39,239 nucleotides of DNA, taken from Bacillota bacterium (GTDB lineage Bacteria; Bacillota; Clostridia; Acetivibrionales; DTU013). The stretch covers positions 1 through 39,239 of the forward strand of contig JAEYRV010000041.1 of NCBI GenBank assembly GCA_023435305.1. The letters run 5' to 3'. Shown here piece by piece: positions 1-7,843 of the stretch (the first letter of the stretch is position 1; the number at the start of each line of letters is the position of its first letter). The position numbers were made by a program, and so were the translations under genes. Below the pieces are notes generated by a model. The model ran no database searches, was not told the origin of the DNA, and worked only from the letters and a program-made list of their open reading frames with translations.

Positions 1-51
1 GGCTTGAAAAATTCCTTTATTCAGTTCTTGAATAAAGGAATTTTTCAAGCC
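1..51. terminator. Long perfect inverted repeat, probable bidirectional terminator
   Basis: Bases 1-23 and 29-51 are exact reverse complements around a 5-nt loop, giving a 23-bp stem. The inner part reads as an A-run, a 12-bp stem and a T-run in both directions, which is the layout of a bidirectional intrinsic terminator closing a gene left of the window. The outer GGCTTG/CAAGCC arms extend the stem beyond what a terminator needs. They are followed by CTGACCCCGA and a T-tract at 61-67, so the end of a small repeat or REP-type element is an alternative. The window starts exactly on the repeat, so its left limit is unknown. Confidence 0.55.
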
Positions 52-138
52 TGACCCCGATTTTTTTAAAATAATAGTAGAATTATATTGGAAAATAATG
101 TATCATATAGTAATAAATACTACGTGAAGGTAAATAGA

Positions 139-1674
139 ATGTATTCAAAGATAAAAAGCTGCGGTCTTATGGGGATAGATGGGTATATTGTCGAGGTGGA
201 AACTGATATCAGCAGCGGGATACCCGCATTCGAAATCGTCGGACTGGGGGATACTGCTATTCGTGAAGCGCGGGAGCGTGTGCGCTCTGCTGTTAAAAAT
301 ACCGGATTCGATTTCCCGATCCGAAGGGTAACGATTAATATGGCGCCGGCTAATCTGAAAAAAGAGGGATCCTCCTTCGACCTTGCTATTTCACTCGGTG
401 TACTTGCGTCAACGGGCGTAATTGATCACAATGCACTTCAGCAATCGATGTTTATAGGGGAACTCGCTCTTGACGGAGGCATCAAGCCCGTGAAGGGTGT
501 ATTGCCTATGGCGGTATGTGCGGTGCAGAGCGGTATCAGATACCTGTTCCTGCCTGAAGCAAATGCCAGGGAAGCTTCGGTGGTCAGGGAACTGCACATT
601 GTTCCGGTCAGAGATCTGAAGGAAACGATTGGTATAATCAGCGGAGAAACCGAAATAACACCATTTACAGATACAGACCCGGACTGTGGGGAAACAGACT
701 GTGGTTATACAGAAGACTTTGCCGACGTGAAAGGACAGGAGAATGTCAAAAGAGCATTGGAGGTGGCGGCATCGGGAGGGCATAACTGCATAATGCTGGG
801 ATCTCCCGGGTGCGGAAAGACGATGCTGGCCAGAAGGCTTCCTGCCATTCTCCCGTCCATGACCTTTGAGGAGGCGCTGGAGGTGACTAAGATACACAGC
901 ATTGCCGGTATCCTGCCGCCCGGGCTGCCGCTTGTAAAAGCAAGGCCCTTCAGAAGCCCTCATCATACCATTTCGGATACTGGTCTTGTAGGAGGCGGTT
1001 CAATTCCGAGGCCAGGCGAGATCAGTCTGGCTCATTACGGAGTACTTTTTCTGGACGAGCTGCCTGAATTCAGCAAAAAATCCCTTGAATCACTGAGACA
1101 GCCTCTGGAAGACGGTGTAATAACCATATCCAGAGTCAATGCAAGCCTGACCTATCCTGCCAGGACGATGCTTATATGTGCTGCGAACCCATGCAGATGC
1201 GGTAAGTTCCTGGACCAGTCAGGTCAATGTACCTGTACGCCAAGTCAAATACAGCAATATCTCGGTAAAATGTCAGGCCCTCTGCTGGACAGGATGGATA
1301 TCCATATAGAAGTATCGCCTGTGAAATACAGGGATCTGGACAGCAGCAGCTCCGCCGAGCCGTCCGCCGTGATAAGGGAGAGGGTCGAGGGTACCAGGCA
1401 TGTTCAGCTAGAGAGGTACAAGGGAATGCGAATATATTCGAATTCTCAGCTGCAGCCTGTAATGTTCGGTAAATTCTGCAGACTGGACAGTAAATGCAGA
1501 GAAATCATGAGAAATGTGTTTGACAGGCTGGGTATGAGCGCCAGAGCTCACGGGAGGATATTGAAGGTAGCAAGGACTATAGCCGATATGGACAGGAGCG
1601 AGGAAATCCGGCCGGTACATCTGACTGAAGCGATTCAATACAGGAGTCTGGACAGAAAGATATGGAATGTATAA
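139..1674 (+). CDS. comM: ComM/YifB family AAA+ ATPase (Mg-chelatase-like)
   Basis: This is a 511-residue member of the YifB/ComM family, AAA+ proteins related to the magnesium-chelatase ChlI subunit. Proteobacterial ComM is a helicase that promotes branch migration during integration of transformed DNA; the role in Clostridia is inferred from this. An N-terminal Lon-protease-like ChlI domain covers about residues 1-170. The AAA+ core has Walker A GSPGCGKT at 221-228 and Walker B LFLDE ending near 307, and the C-terminal Mg_chelatase_C helices include RAHGRILKVARTIADM. An in-frame TTG at 88 would add 17 residues of unusual sequence. I chose ATG 139 because it has GAAGG 8 nt upstream and begins with the family-typical MYSKIKSCGLMGIDGY. 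It lies 36 bp before dprA, which fits a shared DNA-uptake role. Confidence 0.93.
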   Translation: MYSKIKSCGLMGIDGYIVEVETDISSGIPAFEIVGLGDTAIREARERVRSAVKNTGFDFPIRRVTINMAPANLKKEGSSFDLAISLGVLASTGVIDHNALQQSMFIGELALDGGIKPVKGVLPMAVCAVQSGIRYLFLPEANAREASVVRELHIVPVRDLKETIGIISGETEITPFTDTDPDCGETDCGYTEDFADVKGQENVKRALEVAASGGHNCIMLGSPGCGKTMLARRLPAILPSMTFEEALEVTKIHSIAGILPPGLPLVKARPFRSPHHTISDTGLVGGGSIPRPGEISLAHYGVLFLDELPEFSKKSLESLRQPLEDGVITISRVNASLTYPARTMLICAANPCRCGKFLDQSGQCTCTPSQIQQYLGKMSGPLLDRMDIHIEVSPVKYRDLDSSSSAEPSAVIRERVEGTRHVQLERYKGMRIYSNSQLQPVMFGKFCRLDSKCREIMRNVFDRLGMSARAHGRILKVARTIADMDRSEEIRPVHLTEAIQYRSLDRKIWNV

Positions 1675-1710
1675 AGAGAGCCGTTTAAACGCATCCGGGG
1701 TGGTGAGGAT

Positions 1711-2805
1711 ATGCAAAGTGAATTGAAGTACTGGGTATGGCTGAGTATACTGGAGGGTGTTTCACCAAGGAGGAAATATATTCTGCTGGAACACTTCGGG
1801 GATCCGGCATATATATGGGAAGCCGGGGAAGCAGAGCTGAAGAGGTCGGGACTGTGTACGCCCAAAGCCATAAGCAGATTGACGGACAGGGAAGCTAAAA
1901 ACAGCATATCTGTTGCAATGGAACAGATAAAGAAGTGTGATGCAGATGTCATCACACTCCATGACAGGTGTTATCCTTCTGCGCTGAAATTTACAGCAGA
2001 CCCGCCTACTGTCCTTTACTGCAGGGGGAATATGATAAGTGATGAGATATGTGTTGCTGTTGTGGGGTCAAGGAGAGCAACATGGTACGGCCTGGATATG
2101 GCAAAGCGCCTGTCACGAGCGCTTGCAGGGCATGGTGTAACAGTGGTGAGCGGAATGGCCAGAGGTGTTGATTCTCAGGCACATTTGGGGGCAATTGAGG
2201 GAGGCGGCAGAACGATAGCAGTACTTGGCTGCGGTGTTGATATGACATACCCTCCCGAGAACCGGGAGCTTATGAAAAAAATAGTTGAAAATGGAGCTGT
2301 CATATCGGAATATCCTCCGGGCACTAAACCCGTACCTTACAATTTTCCGGCCAGGAACCGGATAATCAGCGGTCTTTCAAAAGGGGTCGCCATAGTTGAG
2401 GCAAGTGAAAGAAGCGGCTCTCTTATAACAGCGGATTTTGCGCTGGAACAGGGAAGGGACGTTTTCGCGGTGCCCGGCAATATCAATTCGGCATACAGCA
2501 CCGGTACAAACAGGCTTATAAGGGAAGGTGCAAAAATAGTGACCGGTGTGGAGGATATAATCGACGAACTGGATTTGGGAAAAACAGCAGATACAATGAT
2601 TTATACGGATAAAAAGTCCGGCCTGAAGCTCTCAGGCGATGAAAAATCAATTGCCCAGAGGTTGGTTTGCGGACCTGTCCATATCGATGTCATCGCAAGG
2701 GATTGCGGCCTTAGCATACCGATTGCTTCCTCCGTCCTGGTGATGCTTGAATTGAGCGGCTTCGTAGAACAGCTGCCAGGAAAATTCTACAAATTAGTTG
2801 AATAA
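1711..2805 (+). CDS. dprA: DNA-processing protein DprA (Smf)
   Basis: DprA binds incoming single-stranded DNA and loads RecA on it during natural transformation. The gene is also widely kept in species not known to be competent. The 364-residue length is normal. Residues 1-100 are a helix-hairpin-helix/SAM-like region. The Rossmann-like DprA core starts at GSRRA (about 119-123) and contains VVSGMARGVDSQAH, FPARNRIISGLS and SGSLITADFALEQGR, all family signatures. A C-terminal winged-helix (DML1-like) region ends in LELSGFVEQLPGKFYKL. The start ATG has GGTGAGG just upstream. It follows comM closely and is probably cotranscribed with it. A 92-bp gap with a possible promoter separates it from topA. 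Confidence 0.96.
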   Translation: MQSELKYWVWLSILEGVSPRRKYILLEHFGDPAYIWEAGEAELKRSGLCTPKAISRLTDREAKNSISVAMEQIKKCDADVITLHDRCYPSALKFTADPPTVLYCRGNMISDEICVAVVGSRRATWYGLDMAKRLSRALAGHGVTVVSGMARGVDSQAHLGAIEGGGRTIAVLGCGVDMTYPPENRELMKKIVENGAVISEYPPGTKPVPYNFPARNRIISGLSKGVAIVEASERSGSLITADFALEQGRDVFAVPGNINSAYSTGTNRLIREGAKIVTGVEDIIDELDLGKTADTMIYTDKKSGLKLSGDEKSIAQRLVCGPVHIDVIARDCGLSIPIASSVLVMLELSGFVEQLPGKFYKLVE

Positions 2806-2820
2806 AAGAAAAACATATAG

Positions 2821-2848
2821 TAGATTTTACTTAAAAATGTGGTAATAT
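2821..2848 (+). promoter_or_regulatory. Candidate extended -10 promoter for topA
   Basis: The dprA-topA gap contains TGGTAATAT at 2840-2848, an extended -10 element (TGnTATAAT-like, 5 of 6 if TAATAT is allowed one swap). The only -35 candidate is TAGATT at 2821-2826 with a 16-bp spacer, which is a poor match. The position, about 50 nt upstream of the topA start, is suitable. The call rests on motif reading only. Confidence 0.35.
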
Positions 2849-2897
2849 ATGATTTGTACTTGTGAAAAAAAACTATTCCACCTGCAAGGAGGAAATA

Positions 2898-4991
2898 ATG
2901 GCAAATAACCTTGTTATAGTAGAGTCGCCTGCGAAGGCAAATACAATTGGCAAATTTCTTGGTAAGGACTATAAGATCGTAGCTTCAGTCGGACATGTGA
3001 GAGATCTGCCAAAGAGTCAGATCGGCGTCGATGTCGAAAATGGTTTTGAGCCCAAATATATCACTATCAGGGGTAAGGGAGATGTGATAAGCAAGCTCAA
3101 GAAAGAGGCAAAGGCCGCCGGAAAGGTTTACCTTGCAACCGACCCTGACCGCGAGGGAGAAGCAATATCATGGCATTTGGCAAACCTATTGAATATAGAT
3201 GAAAAAGAAAAGTGCAGGATCACCTTTAACGAGATAACAAAAAATGCAGTCAAAAACGCAATAAAGGCGCCGAGAAAGATCGATATGGATCTGGTGGACG
3301 CCCAGCAGGCAAGGCGTGTGATGGACAGGATCGTGGGATATAAGATCAGTCCCCTTCTCTGGAAAAAGGTGAGAAAGGGGCTTAGCGCCGGACGTGTCCA
3401 GTCGGTAGCAGCAAGGATCATATGCGACCGGGAGGAAGAGATATCGAGCTTTGTACAGGAGGAATACTGGACAATAACCGCCAGCCTCCACAAGAAAAAA
3501 TCCGGGACCACCTTTGATGCGAAGTTTTTTGGAAGAGCGGATGAAAAGATAGAGCTGAAGAACAAGGAGCAGACAGATGCAATATTAAAGAAACTTGAGG
3601 GCAAGGACTTTATTGTAAGCAAGGTGAAGATCGGTGAAAAGAAAAAGACGCCGCCGCCGCCGTTCACTACCAGCACTATGCAGCAGGAAGCCTCAAGAAA
3701 GCTTGGCTTCCCCACTAAGAAGACGATGATAGTTGCCCAGCAGCTCTATGAAGGTATAGCGGTTAAGGGACATGGTTCGGTTGGTCTGGTGACGTACATT
3801 CGTACCGATTCAGTAAGGATTTCAGCCGAAGCGCAGCAGGAAGCCAAAAGATATATCGGAGAAAAATTCGGAGCAAAATATCTGCCTGAGGAAGCAAGGG
3901 CATATAAAAACAGATCTGCATCCCAGGACGCTCATGAGGCGATAAGACCTACTTATGCCGATATGGAGCCTGATGCGATAAAGGAATCGCTGACAAATGA
4001 CCAGTATAAGCTGTACAAGCTGATCTGGTCCAGGTTTTTGTCAAGCCAGATGTCATCAGCAGTATACGACACAGTTGCTGCCGATATAATGGCGGGAGAC
4101 ATGCTCTTCAAGGCCAATGGCTCCAAAATCAAATTCAAGGGCTTCATTGCGATATACACTGAGGGCAGGGATGATGACTCTGAAGAGGGAGAGGTTTCCA
4201 TACCTGAATTGATACAGGATGAAAAGCTGCTGCTTAAAAAGCTGGAGGATAAGCAGCATTTTACACAGCCGCCCTTAAGATATACAGAAGCGACTCTTGT
4301 CAAGGCATTGGAGGAAAAGGGAATAGGCAGACCGAGTACCTATGCACCGATTATAACTACAATACTTGCCAGAGGCTATATAGATAAGGACAAAAAATTT
4401 CTCAAGCCCACCGAGCTTGGTATAATAGTCAACGACCTGATGAAAAATAATTTCACCGATATCGTGGATGTCCAGTTCACCGCCCAGATGGAGAAAAAGC
4501 TGGACGATGTCGAGGAGGGCTCAAAGAAGTGGTCCGACCTGATGAAGGATTTCTACGGTCCGTTTGCCGAGACTCTGAAGGAGGCCGAAGCAAAAATCGG
4601 CCACATTGAAATACGCGATGAAGAGACTGATATAAAATGTGAAAAATGCGGCAGGAACATGGTCATAAAAATAGGGCGCTTCGGTAAATTCCTGGCTTGC
4701 CCCGGTTTCCCCGAATGCAGGAATGCCAGGCCGATACTTGAGGAGGCCGGCGTGAACTGCCCTGAATGCGGAAACAAGGTGCTCTTTAAGAAGACACGCA
4801 AGGGGAAAAGGTATCTTGGGTGTGAGAAGAACCCGGAATGCGGCTTTATGACATGGGACATGCCGGCAGGGGAGAACTGCCCTGAATGTGGGAACTTCCT
4901 TGTTAAAAAGTATAACGGAAGAAAGGTTTCGCTGAAATGCAGCAGCAGTAAATGTGGTTTTTCAAAAGAAGCAGCAGCGAAAGAACAGTGA
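2898..4991 (+). CDS. topA: DNA topoisomerase I (type IA)
   Basis: TopA relaxes negative supercoils by passing one strand through a transient break held by a 5'-phosphotyrosine. This protein is 697 residues. The N-terminal TOPRIM domain carries the Mg-binding triad D82-P-D84-R-E86 (ATDPDREGE). The catalytic tyrosine is Y300 in LVTYIRTDS. The C-terminus has three Cys4 zinc ribbons of the CxxCG...C(x4-5)C type, starting at CEKCGRNM, CPECGNKV and CPECGNFL. A GTG at 2862 would add 12 residues. I chose ATG 2898 because AAGGAGG sits at 2886-2892 and the product then begins MANNLVIVESPAKANTIGKF, as in the family. trmFO follows after 21 bp, the usual dprA-topA-trmFO order. Confidence 0.97.
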   Translation: MANNLVIVESPAKANTIGKFLGKDYKIVASVGHVRDLPKSQIGVDVENGFEPKYITIRGKGDVISKLKKEAKAAGKVYLATDPDREGEAISWHLANLLNIDEKEKCRITFNEITKNAVKNAIKAPRKIDMDLVDAQQARRVMDRIVGYKISPLLWKKVRKGLSAGRVQSVAARIICDREEEISSFVQEEYWTITASLHKKKSGTTFDAKFFGRADEKIELKNKEQTDAILKKLEGKDFIVSKVKIGEKKKTPPPPFTTSTMQQEASRKLGFPTKKTMIVAQQLYEGIAVKGHGSVGLVTYIRTDSVRISAEAQQEAKRYIGEKFGAKYLPEEARAYKNRSASQDAHEAIRPTYADMEPDAIKESLTNDQYKLYKLIWSRFLSSQMSSAVYDTVAADIMAGDMLFKANGSKIKFKGFIAIYTEGRDDDSEEGEVSIPELIQDEKLLLKKLEDKQHFTQPPLRYTEATLVKALEEKGIGRPSTYAPIITTILARGYIDKDKKFLKPTELGIIVNDLMKNNFTDIVDVQFTAQMEKKLDDVEEGSKKWSDLMKDFYGPFAETLKEAEAKIGHIEIRDEETDIKCEKCGRNMVIKIGRFGKFLACPGFPECRNARPILEEAGVNCPECGNKVLFKKTRKGKRYLGCEKNPECGFMTWDMPAGENCPECGNFLVKKYNGRKVSLKCSSSKCGFSKEAAAKEQ

Positions 4992-5012
4992 TCCTCAGGA
5001 GGAAGTCCGATA

Positions 5013-6320
5013 TTGGAAAATCGATATATAAATGTGATAGGAGCCGGCCTGGCAGGAAGTGAAGCTGCCTGGCAGGCTGCCAAAAGAGGACTGAAGGTAA
5101 GACTGTATGAGATGAAGCCTCATAAAAGGTCTGCCGCTCACAGTCTAGATACATTTGCCGAACTTGTCTGCAGCAACTCACTTCGCTCAGATCGGCTGGA
5201 AAATGCTGTAGGCCTTCTAAAGGAAGAGCTTCGCCGCATGGATTCGCTCATAATGCGGTGTGCGGATGCAGTCAGGATTCCTGCGGGCGGAGCGCTGGCA
5301 GTGGATAGAGAGGGCTTTTCCGCTGCGGTCACAGAGGTTCTTTCCAATCACCCCAATATAACAGTTTATAATCAGGAGCTCTCTGAGCCTCCGGCAGAAG
5401 GTATCACCATAATTGCAACCGGGCCGCTGACATCGGATGCCCTGGCTGATTTCATCATTTCAGTTACAGGACGCGAGAGCCTGTACTTTTATGATGCGGC
5501 AGCCCCTATCGTGACATATGAATCCATTGATATGACCAAGGCCTTCAGAGCATCACGCTATGGCAAGGGCGCCGATGACTATATAAACTGTCCTATGAAC
5601 AAGGATCAATACGACATATTCTATAACGAACTGATAAAGGCTGAAGCAGTACCACTTCGGACCTTCGAAAAAACGATCCTCTTCAGCGGCTGCATGCCTG
5701 TTGAAAGCATGGCTGCCAACGGATATGACACCATGCGCTTCGGACCGCTCAAGCCTGTTGGCATCGTTGACCCGGCCACAGGCAGCGAACCATACGCTGT
5801 CGTACAGCTGCGGCAGGACAATAAAGCCGGGACACTCTACAATATAGTAGGGTTTCAGACCCATCTGCGCTGGCCGGAGCAGAAAAGAGTCTTCGGATTG
5901 ATACCGGGTCTTGAAAATGCTGAATTCGTACGGTATGGCGTAATGCACCGCAACACATATATAAACTCTCCCGGATTGCTGAATGCAGCCTACAGGATGA
6001 CCTCAAGACCAGAGCTCTACTTCGCAGGGCAGATAACTGGTGTGGAGGGGTATGTGGAATCGGCTTCCTCCGGGCTTGTCGCAGGTATCAACGCAGCATT
6101 GCAGTGCCTGGGCAGGGAACAGCTCATCTTTCCCGATGATACTGTTATCGGTTCGCTGGCCGCATATGTATCCGGCAATTCGACAGGAAAGCTGCAGCCG
6201 ATGAATGCCAGCTTCGGTCTGATCAGGACTCCTGCCCGGAAGTTTAAGAACAAGAAAGAAAAATATCAGATAATAGCCGAAATTGCTCTTAAGCATATGG
6301 ATGAACTGAAAAACATTTGA
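5013..6320 (+). CDS. trmFO: Methylenetetrahydrofolate-tRNA-(uracil-5-)-methyltransferase
   Basis: TrmFO is a folate- and FAD-dependent enzyme that makes 5-methyluridine at position 54 of the tRNA T-loop, using methylene-THF as carbon donor. The 435-residue length is normal. Residues 9-14 (GAGLAG) form the FAD-binding glycine motif, followed by the acidic end of the second strand in YEMKP. The family signature FAELVCSNSLRSD lies near residue 50, and the second flavin-binding region includes YFAGQITGVEGYVESASSGL. The start is a TTG with AGGAGG at 4997-5002; no ATG lies near. It shares an operon with topA. No clear terminator follows it: only a 6-bp palindrome overlaps its stop (6316-6331), without a T-run. 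Confidence 0.96.
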   Translation: MENRYINVIGAGLAGSEAAWQAAKRGLKVRLYEMKPHKRSAAHSLDTFAELVCSNSLRSDRLENAVGLLKEELRRMDSLIMRCADAVRIPAGGALAVDREGFSAAVTEVLSNHPNITVYNQELSEPPAEGITIIATGPLTSDALADFIISVTGRESLYFYDAAAPIVTYESIDMTKAFRASRYGKGADDYINCPMNKDQYDIFYNELIKAEAVPLRTFEKTILFSGCMPVESMAANGYDTMRFGPLKPVGIVDPATGSEPYAVVQLRQDNKAGTLYNIVGFQTHLRWPEQKRVFGLIPGLENAEFVRYGVMHRNTYINSPGLLNAAYRMTSRPELYFAGQITGVEGYVESASSGLVAGINAALQCLGREQLIFPDDTVIGSLAAYVSGNSTGKLQPMNASFGLIRTPARKFKNKKEKYQIIAEIALKHMDELKNI

Positions 6321-6379
6321 TAAATATCAAAAACACATTTCCGATGCACAGAGTATAATTGCATATCCTATTTTATCCT

Positions 6380-6421
6380 ACAATATGTTGTCTTTCTACG
6401 TTTATTGCCACATTATGTTGT
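6380..6421. promoter_or_regulatory. Pair of near-identical dyads 30 bp apart upstream of flgB promoter
   Basis: ACAATATGTTGT (6380-6391) and ACATTATGTTGT (6410-6421) differ at one base, and each is an imperfect palindrome of the ACA-N6-TGT type. Their starts are exactly 30 bp apart, about three helical turns, so both would face the same side of the DNA. The downstream copy ends where the proposed -35 of the flgB promoter begins. Seen from a start point near 6456, the centres lie near -40 and -70, the usual positions for activator dimers. The binding protein is unknown. Confidence 0.4.
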
Positions 6422-6449
6422 TGTAATTATCGACTTATTATGCTAAAAT
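6421..6449 (+). promoter_or_regulatory. Candidate sigma-A promoter P1 of the fla/che operon
   Basis: TTGTAA (6421-6426, 4 of 6 to TTGACA), a 17-bp spacer and TAAAAT (6444-6449, 5 of 6 to TATAAT) form a housekeeping-type promoter. A TG at 6441-6442 gives an extended -10. It would start transcription near 6456, about 125 nt upstream of flgB. This is the best promoter-like sequence in the 262-bp gap before the operon. Confidence 0.5.
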
Positions 6450-6459
6450 TTTATTAGCA
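6441..6459. promoter_or_regulatory. Palindrome TGCTAA-N7-TTAGCA overlapping P1
   Basis: A 19-bp dyad with perfect 6-bp arms (8 of 9 symmetric pairs match) covers the extended -10 and the probable start site of P1. A protein bound here would block RNA polymerase, so it reads as a repressor operator. It does not resemble the CodY box AATTTTCWGAAAATT. Confidence 0.35.
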
Positions 6460-6487
6460 CTATGGAATATTATGTATGTATGCTCTT

Positions 6488-6505
6488 TTATGCCATAATT
6501 TTTAT
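6488..6505 (+). promoter_or_regulatory. Second extended -10 element (P2), repeat of the P1 core
   Basis: TTATGCCATAATTTTTAT (6488-6505) is a near copy of the P1 core at 6438-6454, exactly 50 bp downstream. It contains TGC-CATAAT, an extended -10 with 5 of 6 matches at 6494-6499. No good -35 lies 16-18 bp upstream. It may be a second, weaker or activator-dependent start, or a repeated binding site. Confidence 0.3.
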
Positions 6506-6582
6506 AAAGGTAAAGTGGGTATTGTGTCGAAATATATATGGTAAGCATATTTTTATAGTGTTAATAAAAGGAGACGGACAGT

Positions 6583-6993
6583 ATGTTTGATAAAATCACG
6601 AACCATTTGCAGCTCCGTGAGAAGGCTCTTGATGCAGCATGGATACGCAATGAGGTGATTTCTCAGAATATAGCAAATGTTGATACGCCTGGTTATAAGC
6701 GTTCAACTGTAGCGTTTGAAGAGTATCTGGAAAGCGCGTCCAAAAAGAATGGATTCAGGGGAAACACGACCAGCAGCAGACATCTGCAGATCGGAAAAAA
6801 CTCTGATAAGGCAAAGATAAGGATTTCAGAGGATAAAAGAAACCTGAGCACAAGGCTTGATGGAAACAATGTGGAAATAGAGACCGAGATGGCGTCTCTG
6901 GCTAAGAACGAAATACGCTATAATGCGCTTGTTCAAAGCATAAGCGGCAGCTATCAGAGAATCAAATCCGCGATCAGTGAAGGGAAGAGGTAA
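6583..6993 (+). CDS. flgB: Flagellar basal-body rod protein FlgB
   Basis: FlgB is a proximal rod subunit that links the MS-ring/FliE to the rod. The 136-residue product has the N-terminal rod signature (RNEVISQNIANVDTPGYKRSTVAFEEYL, about residues 22-49) and the C-terminal amphipathic helix (EIETEMASLAKNEIRYNALVQSI) that pack together in axial proteins. The start ATG follows AAAGGAG at 6567-6573. It is the first gene of the fla/che operon, and flgC begins 3 bp after its stop. Confidence 0.97.
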   Translation: MFDKITNHLQLREKALDAAWIRNEVISQNIANVDTPGYKRSTVAFEEYLESASKKNGFRGNTTSSRHLQIGKNSDKAKIRISEDKRNLSTRLDGNNVEIETEMASLAKNEIRYNALVQSISGSYQRIKSAISEGKR

Positions 6994-6996
6994 TGT

Positions 6997-7440
6997 ATGG
7001 GTTATTTTGGAGCACTTGATATCAGCGCATCGGCGCTAACGGCACAAAGACTTCGTATGGACACTATTTCCCAGAATATAGCTAATGCAACCACTACCAG
7101 AACAGAAAACGGGACTCCATACAGAAGACGGCTGGTTGTTTTTGAAGAGACCTCCCAGGGTATGCCGTTCTCGGAGTACTTGTCGGCAAGCAGCCGGGAA
7201 AGATATCTGTCAAAGGGAGTGAAGGTATCGAGGATCGTTGAGGATACAAGCCCGTTTAAGCGCGTGTACGATCCCGGACACCCTGACGCCGATAATGAAG
7301 GGTATGTGGAAATGCCCAATGTGGATGTCGTAACGGAGATGGTCAATATGATATCGGCAACAAGGGCTTATGAAGCAAATGTGACTACTATAAACACGAC
7401 GAAAAACCTGGCTATGAAAGCTCTTGAAATAGGCAAATAG
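6997..7440 (+). CDS. flgC: Flagellar basal-body rod protein FlgC
   Basis: FlgC is a second proximal rod subunit, exported by the flagellar type III system. The 147-residue product begins MGYFGALDISASALTAQRLR, then carries the rod motif DTISQNIANATTTRT, and ends with the typical GYVEMPNVDVVTEMVNMISATRAYEANV helix. Its AGGGAAGAGG ribosome site lies inside the end of flgB, so translation is probably coupled. fliE follows, as in nearly all Firmicute fla/che operons. Confidence 0.97.
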   Translation: MGYFGALDISASALTAQRLRMDTISQNIANATTTRTENGTPYRRRLVVFEETSQGMPFSEYLSASSRERYLSKGVKVSRIVEDTSPFKRVYDPGHPDADNEGYVEMPNVDVVTEMVNMISATRAYEANVTTINTTKNLAMKALEIGK

Positions 7441-7477
7441 TATTTTTGCAGACAGATGATAAAGGATGGTGTACAAT

Positions 7478-7792
7478 ATGGCGATTGACAAGATCGGTAC
7501 GATAGGTTCACTGGCGCCGACACGCTCCATATTTGAGACCAAAGAGAACGGTGAAGCGGCGGGAAGTGTATCGATTCCATTTTCCGATTATTTTAAAAAG
7601 GCTCTCGACGAAACAAACAATCTTCTGGTCGGCGCTCAGAATCTTGCTGATGATTTTGCAGCAGGCCGGACAGACAATATACAGCAGGTGTTCCTGGCTG
7701 CTGAAAAAGCAGATATAGCGCTCCAGTTTACCATGCAGATAAGAAACAAGGTCATGGATGCATACAATGAGATAATGAGGATGCAGATTTAG
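7478..7792 (+). CDS. fliE: Flagellar hook-basal body protein FliE
   Basis: FliE joins the MS-ring (FliF) to the rod and is needed early in export. The 104-residue length is usual. The core PFSDYFKKALDETNNLL and the conserved tail IQQVFLAAEKADIALQFTMQIRNKVMDAYNEIMRMQI match the family. An upstream in-frame ATG at 7466 overlaps the AAAGGA ribosome site, so I chose ATG 7478, which gives the typical start MAIDKIGTIGS. Confidence 0.94.
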   Translation: MAIDKIGTIGSLAPTRSIFETKENGEAAGSVSIPFSDYFKKALDETNNLLVGAQNLADDFAAGRTDNIQQVFLAAEKADIALQFTMQIRNKVMDAYNEIMRMQI

Positions 7793-7843
7793 TATTATTT
7801 GCAGGCTTACAAATGATGAATACAGTAACAGGGTGGTGAAGCC

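Noticed and set aside
409..966. Long minus-strand ORFs opposite comM and other genes
   Set aside because: They are antisense shadows without ribosome sites or recognisable domains; every real gene found is on the + strand.
6316..6331. TTTGAT/ATCAAA palindrome at the trmFO stop as a terminator
   Set aside because: The stem is short and AT-only apart from one pair, and no T-tract follows.
6505..6533. SigD-type promoter (TAAA then GTCGAAAT) before flgB
   Set aside because: Only 5 of 8 bases fit the -10 consensus GCCGATAA, and the spacing of 17 from the nearer TAAA at 6505 is off. Too weak to call.
6321..6582. c-di-GMP riboswitch or invertible flagellar switch upstream of flgB, as in Clostridioides difficile
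   Set aside because: No GEMM-type riboswitch core is visible, and no pair of about 20-bp inverted repeats flanks the promoter. The repeats seen are direct.
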